DNA from: Arcuatula senhousia
Lineage: Eukaryota > Mollusca > Bivalvia > Mytilida > Mytilidae
Direction: 5' to 3'
Assembly (NCBI GenBank): GCA_963971305.1
Contig: CAXARO010000258.1
Location: 1 to 64,000, forward strand
DNA: 64,000 nt
Positions 31,422-41,948 of this stretch are shown here, piece after piece. The translations under genes and the position numbers were made by a program. Under the pieces are notes generated by a model, which saw only the letters and a program-made list of their open reading frames with translations, had not been told where the DNA came from and did not search any database. How positions within the stretch are numbered: the stretch's first letter is position 1; every line of letters starts with the position of its first letter.

Positions 31422-33184
31422 TTTTTATGGGGGGCATATAGTTTTTCGGACTGTTCGTCCGTCCTTCCGCCCCTCACACTTTAGTTTTCCACACTTTTTT
31501 TTTGACATCCTTGCATCTATTCAAAAGATTTTTGGTATGTGAGTCTACCATGATGAGTTACAGGTCAAGTTTGAGTTTCATTTTGGTTTTTTACCTAAAT
31601 TATGGCCCTTGGACTTAGCAAATTTTGTAAAAATAACAGTTTTCCGCACTTTTTAGCTCACCTGGCCAAAGGCCATGTGAGCTATTGCCATCACTTGGCG
31701 TCCGTCGTCGTCGTCCGTCGTCGTCGTCGTCCGTCGTCGTCGTCGTCGTCCGTCGTCGTTAACTTTTCTTCAAACTTCTTCTCCTCTGAAACGGCTGCAC
31801 AGATTCAAACCAAATTTGGTCTGGTGGTACTTTAGGGTATCCCCCACAGAACTGATGTGGGGATTTTTGATTCGTCGAAAAACATGGCCGCCGTTGCTAA
31901 AAATAGACCAGGGGGGTCAGACTACTGTTTTTGGCTTGTAAATCAAAAAGTATAAGAGATAGATGAAATCTGATGCCACGCTACTGCTTCAGCATCAAAA
32001 GCTCTACAAAAGTCTCCATTGAGTCGAAGTTGTCAGATGACCCCTTATGGGAGTTACGGCCCCTTATAGGTGAAAAATTGCATTTTTTCATGTTTTTGGC
32101 CTATGGAATGAAAACTATTGCAGATAGAGAGAAGCTGTTGCTTGCTTAAATGTTCAGCTCATTTAGCTCTACAAAAGTCTCCATAAGGTCAAAGTTGTCA
32201 GATGACCCCTTATAGGGGTTATGGCCCCTTAAAGGCAAAAAATAGAGTTTTTGGCCTATAGAATGAAAACTATTGCAGATAGAGAAAAGCTGTTGCTTGC
32301 TTAAATGTTCAGCTCGTTTAGCTCTACACAAGCCTCCATAGGGTCGAAGTTGTCAGATGACCCCTTATAGGGGTTACAGCCCCTTAAAGGCAAAAAATAG
32401 TGTTTTTGGCCTATAGAATGAAAACTATTGCAGATAGAGAAAAGCTGTTGCTTGCTTAAATGTTCAGCTCATATAGCTCTACAAAAGTCTCCATAGGTTC
32501 AAAGTTGTCAGATGACCCCTTATAGGGGTTATGGCCCCTTAAAGGCAAAAAATAGTGTTTTTGGCCTATAGAATGAAAACTATTGCAGATAGAGAAAAGC
32601 TGTTGCTTGCTTAAATGTTCAGCTCATATAGCTCTACAAAAGTCTCCATAGGTTCAAAGTTGTCAGATGACCCCTTATAGGGGTTATGGCCCCTTAAAGG
32701 CAAAAAATAGTGTTTTTGGCCTATGGAATGAAAACTTTTGCAAATAGAGAAAAGATGTTGCTTGCTTAAATGTTCAGCTTAATTAGCTCTACAAAAGTCT
32801 TTTTAGGGTCGAAGTTGTCAGATGACCCCTTTAATAGTGTTTTTTGTTTTGGAATGAAAACTATTGCAGATAGAAAAAAGCTTTTTATTGCTTAAACATT
32901 CAGCTCATTTCGCTATACAAAAGTCTTTAAAGGGTTGACATTAAGACCAGGTGAGCGATTCAGGCTCCTGGGAGCCTCTTGTTTCAATATCCTGGCATAT
33001 ATTCATAAGAGTTTTTGGTATGTGAGTCTACCATGATGAGTTACAGGTCAAGTTTTATTTTCGTTCCAGTTCACTGATTTTGACCTAAATTATGGCCCTT
33101 GGACTAAGCAGATTTTGTAAAAATAACAGTTTTATTTTATTTGCCAGCAGGGCATCAGTGTCATCATGACACATTTTCTTGTTT
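31422..33184 (+). mobile_element. GGGGGGCATATAG element interrupted by a TTAGCTCACC element
   Basis: Head at 31422, core (GGTATGTGAGTCTACCATGA), interrupted at a T-run by the element at 31655-32981, core resumes TCAATATCCTGGCATATATT. The tail reads TTTGCCAGCAGGGCATCAGT then GTCATCATGAC and TTTTCTTGTT. Non-coding. Confidence 0.8.
31655..32981 (+). mobile_element. TTAGCTCACC-type element, complete
   Basis: Head stem-loop TTAGCTCACCTGGCC...GGCCATGTGAGC, (GTC/GTCC)n array, an opening monomer (AACATGGCCGCCGTTGCTAA), then ~6 core monomers of ~153-160 bp (GCTCTACAAAAGTCTCCATA, GTCAGATGACCCCTTATAGG). The tail is GGTGAGCGATTCAGGCTCCT then GGGAGCCTCTTGTT, with stem-loop GGCTCCtGGGAGCC. Inserted in a T-run. 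Reference copy of this family here. Confidence 0.87.
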
Positions 33185-33839
33185 TAACTGTGTCCATTGG
33201 CAGTTTTGTATTCCATGGTTTTGTCACACTAATTATCACCCTTCATAATTTTAACGACATTACTATAAGGTGCTGATATTTGCTGATATTTGAAACAAAC
33301 ATCATATGAATATACTGTTTTGTGGGATCCACCCTATCTCCAGAAAAATTATTAAGAGTACACATGAAATCTTTAGGAAAACAGGGTTTCACTTGTGAGC
33401 ATTGACTCATAGTTTTACAGGCACTTGTTTCAATATTTGTTTGTTCATTTATAAGATCAATACATGTTTTAAAACAAGACCTCATATGAAAACGTCAGTT
33501 TAATGAGTAAACTTACAAACTTTCACAGAGGAATTTCTAATCAGAACTTCTTTTCTTCTGTGTACCTGCAAATCAAAATAATAACTACTTATTTATAAGT
33601 GGATGTAAATTGAAGTGATAATAAAACTTGTTCTGAACAGCGTCTGAAAGCGCATATACTACATATATGCTTGCCATAAAAGTGACTAAAGCCTTAAAAA
33701 TCCTGGCTAAAACCCTGGTTTCAATACAAAACTTGGAGTCTACTTCTGCCAAAATTGAACTGAGACCCAAAAGGATTTATCAGTTTTTATTACTATATTT
33801 TGTGGTATGTTATAATTAACTTTTTTCTCCATTTTTCAG
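33185..33839. other. ATG7 intron
   Basis: No gene or clear repeat. Ends with TTTTTTCTCCATTTTTCAG, a strong acceptor. Confidence 0.55.
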
Positions 33840-33920
33840 ATAAGATGTTTCTTGTCAAGATTCCATCAAGTATTACCAGCAAGTATGGCATTTGACAAGT
33901 GCACAGCATGCTCCAAAACT
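33840..33920 (+). CDS. ATG7: ATG7 exon (second zinc Cx2C)
   Basis: Twenty-seven codons, phase 0 both ends. It reads [20 protein letters not shown], then [25 protein letters not shown] is the conserved ATG7 segment whose CTAC supplies the second pair of zinc ligands. The expected final exon (V.DQY...GF.FL..VFN, then the acidic C-terminal tail that binds ATG8) was not found downstream. Confidence 0.96.
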
Positions 33921-34515
33921 GTAAGCTATAACTGTAAATTACATGTTTAAAATCAGAAACTGTTAAAAGTGTTTTTTTATTCCCCCACCACAACATGCCA
34001 GGAGCTAAAGATTTACTCATATACATGTATGTACATACTTCCATAAGAAGTCAAGCTTTTCTCAAAAACCATACCTGAGAATCATTAAAAATTTGACAGG
34101 GTGGTTTAGAATGACAAACTGTGTGTTCTTAGCAATTTTTAGACCTGATAGACTCCAATGTCCTAGATTGGCAGATCTGAAAATTTTCATCAAGCTTTTC
34201 TCTGGAAATATCTGAAATTTGGCATGAGCATTTGGTACTGGTACAACAAATTTCATATTCTAAGCAGACTAATCCAACATCTAATTCCTGTGTGTGATGT
34301 GGGGACATAATGTGTGTAATAAAGAAATTCATCCATTTTGTTTAGTTTTTTTTTTCTTTTAAAATGTTATGTTTATTCTTGAAAAAGAAAAGGAGGCAAA
34401 AGCATTGTTAAAAAACTTTAAAGGAATATGAAATAAGAAACAGTTTTAAAATCGAGAAAGATTGAACTAAATGACACAGTGATCCAATAAAATATTTACA
34501 TTAAAAAAACCAACA
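33921..34515. other. region after last recognised ATG7 exon
   Basis: Searched by eye on the plus strand for the ATG7 C-terminal exon without success. No recognisable gene. Minus-strand open frames here have no identifiable content. Confidence 0.5.
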
Positions 34516-35098
34516 TGGTTTTTTTTAGTCCCCTACCGGAGAAAGCCGAAGGGGACTATAGGCTAAAATTTTTATGGGAGTTATGGCCCTTTGAAGTTTG
34601 AAAATTCACAAAAATTTCAGTTTTCCGCACTTTTTTTCTAAACGCTTTTAGATAATGAACTGATTTTTGGTATGTGAGTTTACCATGATGAGTTACAGAT
34701 CAAGTTTGAGTTTCATGCTGGTCCACAAATTTTTTTGGAGTTACGGCCCTTTGAACTTTGAAAATTCACTAAAATATCAGTTTTCCGCACTTTTTTTCTC
34801 AAGGCTTATAGATAATGAACTGATTTTTGGTTTGTGAGTTTACCATGATGAGTTACAGATCAAGTTTGAGTTTGTGCCGGTCCACAAATTTTATGGGAGT
34901 TATGGCCCTTTGAACTTTGAAAGTTCACTTAATTATCAGTTTTCCGCATTTTTTTCCTAAACGCTTATAGATAATGAACTGATTTTTGGTATGTGATTTT
35001 ACCATGATGAATTACAGATCAAGTTTGAGTTTCTACCGGCCCACAAATTTTTATGGAAGTTATGGCCCTTTGAAGTTTGAAAATCCATTGCAATTAAA
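34516..35098 (+). mobile_element. TAGTCCCCTACCGG-head element with CATATAG-family core
   Basis: Head TTTTTAGTCCCCTACCGGAG folds with CCGAAGGGGACTATAG. It lacks a GTCC array. Core of ~3 monomers (~145-150 bp) sharing TTTTCCGCAC, TTTTTGGTATGTGAGT and ACCATGATGAGTTACAGATC with the CATATAG family. The 3' end is missing. Confidence 0.78.
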
Positions 35099-36666
35099 TT
35101 TTCACTGATAAAAGACAAAAGATAGTTGACAAATGGTGCAATAATAAACATGATAAAGAAGATAGTTGACAATGGGTGCATGTCCTGACTCCATCTGGAG
35201 TGATTTAAGGAAGTTTCCCAGCCCTTAATTAAATGGGATAGTGTGACAAATTTGTAAAGTGGCCCCTATAGGGAGATAAACCCATGAGGTTCACAGTTTG
35301 ACACCAGATAAGCTTGATTACATATAATGATGTGGTGCAGTAAACCTACATGACAAGTCCTAAGTATCTGTAATCATGGAAGTAATCTAGACAGGAACTA
35401 CATCGACCAATTATCACATATTAGTTACCAGCAGAGCCTTCTATCAAAACTTTGGGATTTTATCTAATTAGCATCGCCTCGAAAAGACTCCTTTGGTGAC
35501 TATCTGCGTTAGCGCCACTCCAATTCATCATCTGGGTTCTCTTATCGGACATGTGATTTTTAATCAAATTCGATGAAATGGCTTACCTTTGAAGGGCACC
35601 TGTAATTAATTACCATAAATCTGGCATCTATATCATAAACTTGCGCTTTCAAATATGAATCGAATGGTGCAATAAACTTCAAAATCAGACAAGAATTATA
35701 GACATTACAACTGTTTATAATAAGAATTTGTTGTAATTTTAAAAAAATAGTATATTTTAAAATTGATTTCAGCCTATGTTTTAGATGACCTCTGATTTCA
35801 AGAAAAAATACTGTAAAAATAGACACAAAGCCGATTTGAATGATTCTGACCAGAATGTGGTCGGATGTTGTCGGGTAAATGAAAGGAGTATGTTCGGAAA
35901 GGGCCAAAAACGGCCCTAAATTTCAAATTCGAGACAGCTACAGAATAAAGCTGCTAGAATGGTTATAAGACTCTATACTTTATAAAATGTCATAAATTGT
36001 GCATGAATTGTTTACTCTTGTGTCAATAACAGAGACCTTAAAAGTTAGTGAATTTCTGTAAAAATCGCTATTTTTGACATATTCAACCTCTTTTTCTGGT
36101 AAAAATGATGAATATTATGTTGGCCGCATATTCTGACCAAAATCATTTTTTGGCTAAAATATTCATTATGAAGTAATAAATTAATAAACAAAAATCTATG
36201 TTGGTCAGAGCATGCGGCCACTTTTGATTTTGACACAATAGTGTTGAAAAGGGGTGAAAAATCGACAAAAATGAAGATTTTCCTGTTTTTTCTAGTATAT
36301 AGGGTGTAATGGAAGGAAAAGGCACAATTTTATCATTAGAAAACTATTATATTTGTTAAATATAGGTATTCTGTGTTTTTTTTCCAAAGCATTCGTTCAA
36401 ATTTCTTAAACATGAAAAATCAGCCCAATTACAGGGCCAATTATGGGCCTTTGTGAACATACTCCTTTTAGATTGAAATCAGACAATTTTATAGAGACAA
36501 GTTTGAGATGTAAACCAGAATAGATAATATTTTGAAATTTGAACGAATGCTTTTGGAAAAAAAACAAATAAACTATAGCAATTCAATAATACTTCCCAAA
36601 TCCAAAGAACATGTTGTGCAACGTAAGGGGAATAACTCGAACTTGAAATTTTTCTTTTTTTTTCAG
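35099..36666. other. non-coding stretch before FGFR exons
   Basis: No ATG7 3' exon, FGFR signal peptide or Ig1 exon was recognised here. AT-rich with no named repeat. Ends with a T-rich tract and TTTCAG. Confidence 0.5.
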
Positions 36667-36824
36667 GAATCCTAAAATTTACAGAGGAAAATACTGGAGC
36701 ATGAATAGCAAGATCAGAGCATGCCCCTGTTGAAATGAAGTGTAGAGCCTGTTCAAGACCAGCTCCAAATTTCAAGTGGTACAAGAATAACCAGTACATT
36801 GAACCTGGTGTTGTTGGAGGTCGA
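36667..36824 (+). pseudogene. FGFR: FGF receptor exon, Ig2 domain first half, frameshifted
   Basis: After TTTCAG one frame reads NPKIYRGKYWSMNSKIRA, then hits a stop. A second frame takes over near 36722 with APVEMKCRACSRPAPNFKWY then KNNQYIEPGVVGGR before donor GTAAGT. The two parts line up with the FGFR Ig2 start (W...M..K..A.P....+CRA.G.P.P...W.KN), with the first domain Cys in KCRA. A small indel at ~36718-36724 therefore breaks the exon. FGFRs are single-pass receptor tyrosine kinases binding FGFs through Ig2-Ig3. Disabled here unless the base call is wrong. Confidence 0.82.
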
Positions 36825-37233
36825 GTAAGTATTTGCAATGAAATTAAGTCAAAATGGTACAGAAAAATGCTTGTTGTGTCGTAAAAATATGGCATACAGA
36901 AGTGTACAACTTTCATTTACATATACTTATCTTTAATATTCAAAGAAATATTTGCTACACTTCAATAAAATGAACTTCATTATCAGTAATGGATCAGTAA
37001 TTACTGGCCTCAGATTTTGAATGGGTTGAAAGATCCTTGCCAGAAATTTCTGAGTAAAAATTATTTCCCAAGATGTAAACAAAATGAAGTAAACTATTTC
37101 ATAAGCACCATATGGCACTTTACTGTAGGATTAAAGTTGAGCAATGGTATTCAGTCATAGCTTTAAAGAGGGGAATATATAAAATACTACCATTGTACAA
37201 ATACCATATTATTTCATACTTTACTCCTTTCAG

Positions 37234-37317
37234 TACAAAATCAAGGGTTACAAATTAAAAATAGATCGGCTAGCCAAAACAGACGAGGGAAACTATTCTT
37301 GTGTAGCGGAAATTTAA
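37234..37317 (+). pseudogene. FGFR: FGF receptor exon, Ig2 second half, cut by LINE insertion
   Basis: Reads YKIKGYKLKIDRLAKTDEGN then YSCVAEI and stops. D.G.Y.C is the Ig-domain F-strand with its second Cys. The residues expected next (N..G.I..TY.L.V) are missing because LINE-derived sequence begins within a few bases. No resumption of the exon was found after the LINE fragment. Confidence 0.82.
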
Positions 37318-37980
37318 AAATTAACTATTAAAGATAAGACCTTTGACTATTATCATAACCTTTATATAAATAAGATAGAGAAAATAGATATAAACAGCAA
37401 ACTCTTCTTGTATAAGAATTTAAAACCCTTAACAGAACCCAAATTTTATCTTTCATATAATGATTTTTCAATTAGGAATATTTTTACAAAACTTCGTATA
37501 AGTGACCATAATTTGGAAATTGAGAGAGGTCGCTATTTCAAAATAAATAGAGATGAAAGATTATGCAAATTTTGCAAAGTAGTAGAGGATGAAGAACACT
37601 TTATTTTAAAATGCTCGAAAAATGAGAATATCAGACAAGCTCTCTTTGGAGATATTTAAAAAGACTGTAACAATTTCCCTGACCTTCCAGATGATCAAAA
37701 GATTAATTATCTTTTGAATCCTAAAACCTTTAGACATGTTAAAATTATTGGCTTCTTTTTAAAACGGTCATATGAACTGAGGACAGAAGACTTTTGATTA
37801 CATGCCTACTTCATATAAACATAATGTCTACTTGCACTCAATGGCATGTTTATTTTTATACAATTATAATGCTAAATTTGTTAGTACAATCTTTTGTATT
37901 CTGTATTTTGATCATGCTATATTTGTGCTTGTATATATGTTACTGCAGCCCTAGTTTTTAGGGTTAATAGTTTGAAATAA
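37318..37980 (+). mobile_element. LINE 3' fragment inserted in FGFR exon
   Basis: Plus-strand coding remnant with LTIKDKTFDYYHNLYINKIE, FTKLRISDHNLEIERGRYFK, then LCKFCKVVEDEEHFILKC, the CCHC-like tail seen in YADD-type LINE polymerases (compare RICPLCQIEIEDEFHFVIVC in the LINE at 60.2-63.3 kb). An in-frame stop follows GDI near 37657; the frame goes on KDCNNFPDLPDDQKINYLLN. 5'-truncated. 3' limit approximate. Confidence 0.8.
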
Positions 37981-38400
37981 TTTATCATCTATGATCATGA
38001 TGATGGTAAACATGCCGCTCTTGAAGCTTAGTGCAAAATTTGGTATTGTGATAATGGCAAATATAATCGCTATTATTTCTCTATAGATTTGCAATTTAAC
38101 TTGATAAAATGAGAAAAACAACTAAAACCAGATGACTTCTTTCAAATAATGAATCAATTAATAATGTGAAAGTATGTTATCAGAGGATAATCAGAGACAT
38201 CTGATGAGGATGTTAGGGTTATCAGGTTCTGTAATGGGTACATTGTATCTGATAGATCAGGTTAACTAGCCATAAATCACAGTGTAAACTTAAATTGAAA
38301 ATGCCATTCTAAAATGAATTATCTTTTAGAAATTCTGCCTCTGAAACCATAGATCTATAAAATTGGGTCCTTTTGTTTATCTGTCGGTTTGTCCTTCAGG

Positions 38401-38688
38401 CAGGGTTCCCACGCCATCTTTGAATTCAAGGAAACCTGGAAAAGTCCTTGAATTTCATTTCAATGCTCAAAAAGCTGGAAAAATCCTTGAATTTTATCAA
38501 ATATCCTTGAAAAACCCTGGAATTTTGTTATATGCAGATTTGTTGACCGTTTGATAAAAAAAGGCCGAAAAATATTGGATATTTAAAATTTTTGCTGACT
38601 ATTTTAATCCTTGAAAATGACCTCAATACCCTTGAAAAGTCCTGGAAAAACCCTTGAATTTTGTGTCCAAAAAATAGTTGGAACCCTG
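38401..38688. mobile_element. 288-bp hAT-like MITE
   Basis: Ends CAGGGTTCC...GGAACCCTG are inverted, with TTCAGG directly repeated outside (38395-38400 and 38689-38694). Interior is filled with CCTTGAATTTT/CCTGGAAAAA variants. The CAGGGTTCC terminus suggests hAT, though hAT normally makes 8-bp duplications and only 6 match. Confidence 0.75.
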
Positions 38689-38694
38689 TTCAGG

Positions 38695-38966
38695 TTGAAG
38701 TTAATTTTCCATGTTGTGAGTTGGGAATCCTCGATGCCTTCTTGTTTCATGATTTGTCTTATACAATTGACCATAAAATATAGTTCACTTAAAAAGTGTT
38801 ATGTAATAAAAACTGCATGCACAATATATTTTTTAAAACTATTCGTCACTTTATTTATAGGAAAGTTTTGAATATAAAATTATGTTAAGATGGTGTATTA
38901 AAATTCAAGGGCTAAAAAAAATGGAGCATACTTTAAATATTATTTGATACTCTAATATTTTATCAG
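38695..38966. other. FGFR intron
   Basis: AT-rich, no feature seen. Acceptor ATTTTATCAG. Confidence 0.5.
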
Positions 38967-39153
38967 AGAGTGTAGTATCTGCACCGGTCATAGTAGGTCC
39001 AACAAACCAGACTGTCAGGCTTGGCACTGATGCAACATTTTAATGCAGGTCCTGCGGAACGATCTTCAGCACCATACACAATGGCTTCAACACTACACGG
39101 CCAATGGATCCTATAAAGACCCAGAAGGACAACCATATGTCCACATCATCCAG
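38967..39153 (+). pseudogene. FGFR: FGF receptor exon, Ig3 first half, stop plus frameshift
   Basis: Reads SVVSAPVIVGPTNQTVRLGT then DATF and a TAA at 39041-39043. The remainder makes sense only in the next frame: NDLQHHTQWLQHYTANGSYK then DPEGQPYVHIIQ before donor GTAACA. This is the Ig3 start (P.I..GP.NQT..LG.D..F.C) and W.....NGS...DG.PY stretch of FGFRs. One nonsense change and one single-base loss (~39046-39052) lie within ~10 bp of each other. Confidence 0.87.
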
Positions 39154-39416
39154 GTAACAATCAATGTTCATACATAGAGTGCACCATTGTTAAAAAAACT
39201 TCTGGGACCTGTTGTATTATACAGTTTCTAACCGAATTTTGTCTTTCGAGCGGGAGGGCAGATGCCTTCCATTCCAATCATAAATCTGAAATTGTTTATA
39301 TGGCTGATAATCGATACATTGATATCTTCACAAATAAAATCTGCTGGAGATTGTACAATGTTTTGTTTAAAGATTATTAAGTCTCCCAAACGAACTTATT
39401 GTTTTTGTTGTGTTTT

Positions 39417-40655
39417 TAGGTCACCTGACCCGAAGGGTCATGTGAGCTATTGTCATCACTTGGCGTCCGTCGTCCGTCCTCTGTCGTCTGTCGTTCGTAA
39501 ACTTTTTATAACGTTAACTCCTCTGACACCATAAACTTGGTATGGTTGTTCATTAGCATTCGGTGCTTAGAACTGATGTGGGGATTTTTGATTCTTCGAA
39601 AAACATGGCCGCCGTGGCTAAAAATAGAACATAGGGGTAAAATGCAGTTTTTTGCAAATAACTCAAAAACAGCTACAGATATCAAAATTCTGGCATGGGT
39701 TAAAGTGATCAGCACTTCAAGATCTACCTTCCCTGAAATTTTGAAGAAAATCCAACAACCCATGTAGGAGTTATTGCCCTTTTTGTGGATTTTTTGCAAA
39801 TTTTGCACCTGTTTAGCTCAATATCTTGAAAACTATACAAGATATTTGAGAAATTTAAATTGCATATTGTTAAGCACATCAAGATCTACAAAATATGTAA
39901 AGGGTCAACGTTGTAGAACCTTTCCTTTGAGGAGTTATTGCCCTTAGAACGTCAAAATTTAGCATTTTAACAGCATTTCCTCATTACATTGAAAACGTTA
40001 ACTCCTCTGACACTTTAAGTCCAAATGGAACCAAACTTGGTATAGTTGTTTATTAGCATTAGGTGTATAGAACTGATGTGGGGATTTTTGATTGGTCGTA
40101 AAACATGGCCGCTGTGGCTAAAAATAGAACATAGGGGTAAATGGCAGTTTTTTGCAAATAACTCTAAAACGGTGACAGCTTTCAAAATTTTGATTGTAAC
40201 AAAAGTGATCAGCACCTCAAGATCTACCAGCTCTGAAATTTTGAAGAAAATCCAACAACCCATGTAGGAGTTATTGCCCTTTTTGTGGATTTTTGGCAAA
40301 TTTTGCACCTGTTTAGCTCAATATCTTGAAAACTATACAAGATATTTGAGAAATGTAAATTGCATATTGTTAAGCGCATTAAGATCTACAAAATTTGTAA
40401 CGTTGTAGGACCTTTCCTTTGAGGAGTTATTGCCCTTGGAACGTCAAAATTTAGCATTTTAACTGCATTTCCTCATTACATTGAAAATGTTAACTCCTCT
40501 GACACTTTAAGTCCAAATGGAACCAAACTTGGTATTATTGTTTATTATTATTAGGTGTATAGAACTGTTGTGGGGATTTTTGATTGGTTGTAAAACATGG
40601 CCGCTGTGGCTAAAAATAGAATATTAGAATAGGTTAAACTGCATTTTTTTGCAAG
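39417..40655 (+). mobile_element. TCACCTGACCCGAAGGGTCA-head element, 3'-truncated
   Basis: Head GGTCACCTGACCCGAAGGGT folds with GGTCATGTGAGC; (GTCC)n; long core monomers (~480-510 bp) with AACATGGCCGCCGTGGCTAA and GGAGTTATTGCCCTTTTTGT. Ends near 40655 without the GGGAGCC tail. Confidence 0.8.
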
Positions 40656-41488
40656 AGAGATAATTGTGATAGAATATTCTAATTGATTTTAAAATTTATT
40701 ATTTTGATAAAAATTACAGGACAAACGGTATTGTATTAAAAGAAGAAAAGTGTGTTATATTTTAGCACTAAAATGCTGCTATGAATTTCACAGTTTGAAA
40801 GCCAACTATTTTCTGTCTTGTTGCCCAAAATTTAAAACAAAAATAAATGTTATAAGTCCGTCATGACAATTTGTAGTATCGCAAGTAAGCTGAACTTAAT
40901 GAAAGCAAACAAAACATTGAATGAACTTACACATGCATGTTCAGTGTTGTCTTTTTTAAGAGTGTGTAGAATTGTTCAAACAATTTTAAGCTGTACTAAT
41001 TTTTCAATCTGATTGCATGATTGTCTCCCCTTTGTAAACTTTGTGAAAAAATTCAGTCCTGAGTTCTGTCCCACTGTTTTAACTATTTTGTATGCAAAAT
41101 CTTGTACTAATGTTAATATGCTAAGTATTTCCATTCGTTTTCTTCATTGACAAAAAAGTCTTCCTCTGCATTGAAAAAAATAAAATATATAATAGTAGGA
41201 GATAAGTTCCAAGGGAAAACAAAATTGCCTTTTGCATTTTAAAAAGGTAACAAACACGATGAAAGTTTTTCATCAAACATCTATGTCCAAGTTTTTGATG
41301 AAAAAGTTGGACAAAAAAAACTTTGTCAAAGCAGCTGTTTAAATAGATTGAAGGCACTATGTAGAGAAATTTGATTTAAATCTAAGTGTTAGATATAATC
41401 GTATTTATACCTCTGGCGACAAGCAAACTTTGCTTTGGCTAAAATGTGTAACTTTTGATTGTAATATTCATATTCTATTTTATTTTAG
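40656..41488. other. FGFR intron
   Basis: No gene or repeat recognised. Ends in acceptor TCTATTTTATTTTAG. Confidence 0.5.
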
Positions 41489-41624
41489 CAATCAATGGTC
41501 AACATTTCCCACCCAGAAATTTTGGTGCTGAAAAATGTGACTTTAGAGGACGCTGGATGGTACACATGTTCGGTTTCAAACCCACTTGGTAGAGACTATC
41601 AGAGTGCATGGCTAAATGTTCTAG
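41489..41624 (+). CDS. FGFR: FGF receptor exon, Ig3 second half
   Basis: Phase 0 in, phase 1 out. It reads QSMVNISHPEILVLKNVTLE, then DAGWYTCSVSNPLGRDYQSA, then WLNVL. L.NVT.EDAG.YTC...N..G.....AWL.VL is diagnostic of FGFR Ig3 (this half corresponds to the alternatively spliced IIIb/IIIc position in vertebrates; no second alternative was seen). Intact. Confidence 0.95.
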
Positions 41625-41948
41625 GTAAATATTTATATAAATTAAAGATAAGTTAATGTTGGTTTAATGATGTTTGAATTTCTTAAAAATTTCCAGAGAA
41701 AATGTATGTGCCTGTTGCAAATCTGACATGTAGTCATTTCATTTTCATAGAAACATTAAAAATATTTTAAAATGTAGTCTAGGAATTATAATTCAGGCTC
41801 CGGTTTTATAAAACATCTCAAATTGAGTATTTCCTCAAATCTCTCCTCAATACAAATTTCAACATTTTTGGTTGGTTAGATTTTGAGTTGAAAAAGTATT
41901 TGAGGAAAAATAAATGTTTTATTGAACTGGGGCCAGAATAACTGTTTT
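41625..41948. other. FGFR intron
   Basis: AT-rich, no feature recognised before the repeat element at 41949. Confidence 0.5.

Larger units (their letters stand above)
27380..31760 (+). repeat. ~1.46-kb tandem triplication carrying the PHQ exon
   Basis: Three units (offsets 1455 and 1463 bp). Each runs from the GTCC array of a TATACCCCC element through its core and tail, an intron segment, the 85-bp exon, a GGGGGGCATATAG element head, and a TTAGCTCACC element head with its (GTC)n array. Units 1 and 2 then rejoin the TATACCCCC core at that array (~28830 and ~30290). Unit 3 continues into the proper TTAGCTCACC body (~31760). The 8-bp length difference is one extra CTGTCCGT. Confidence 0.9.

Noticed and set aside
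36479..36916. 145-codon minus-strand frame
   Set aside because: Antisense shadow of the FGFR Ig2 exon and its intron; no recognisable domain.
37930..38110. Search for the remainder of the interrupted FGFR Ig2 exon after the LINE fragment
   Set aside because: No N..G.I..TY.L.V-like reading could be found in any plus-strand frame.
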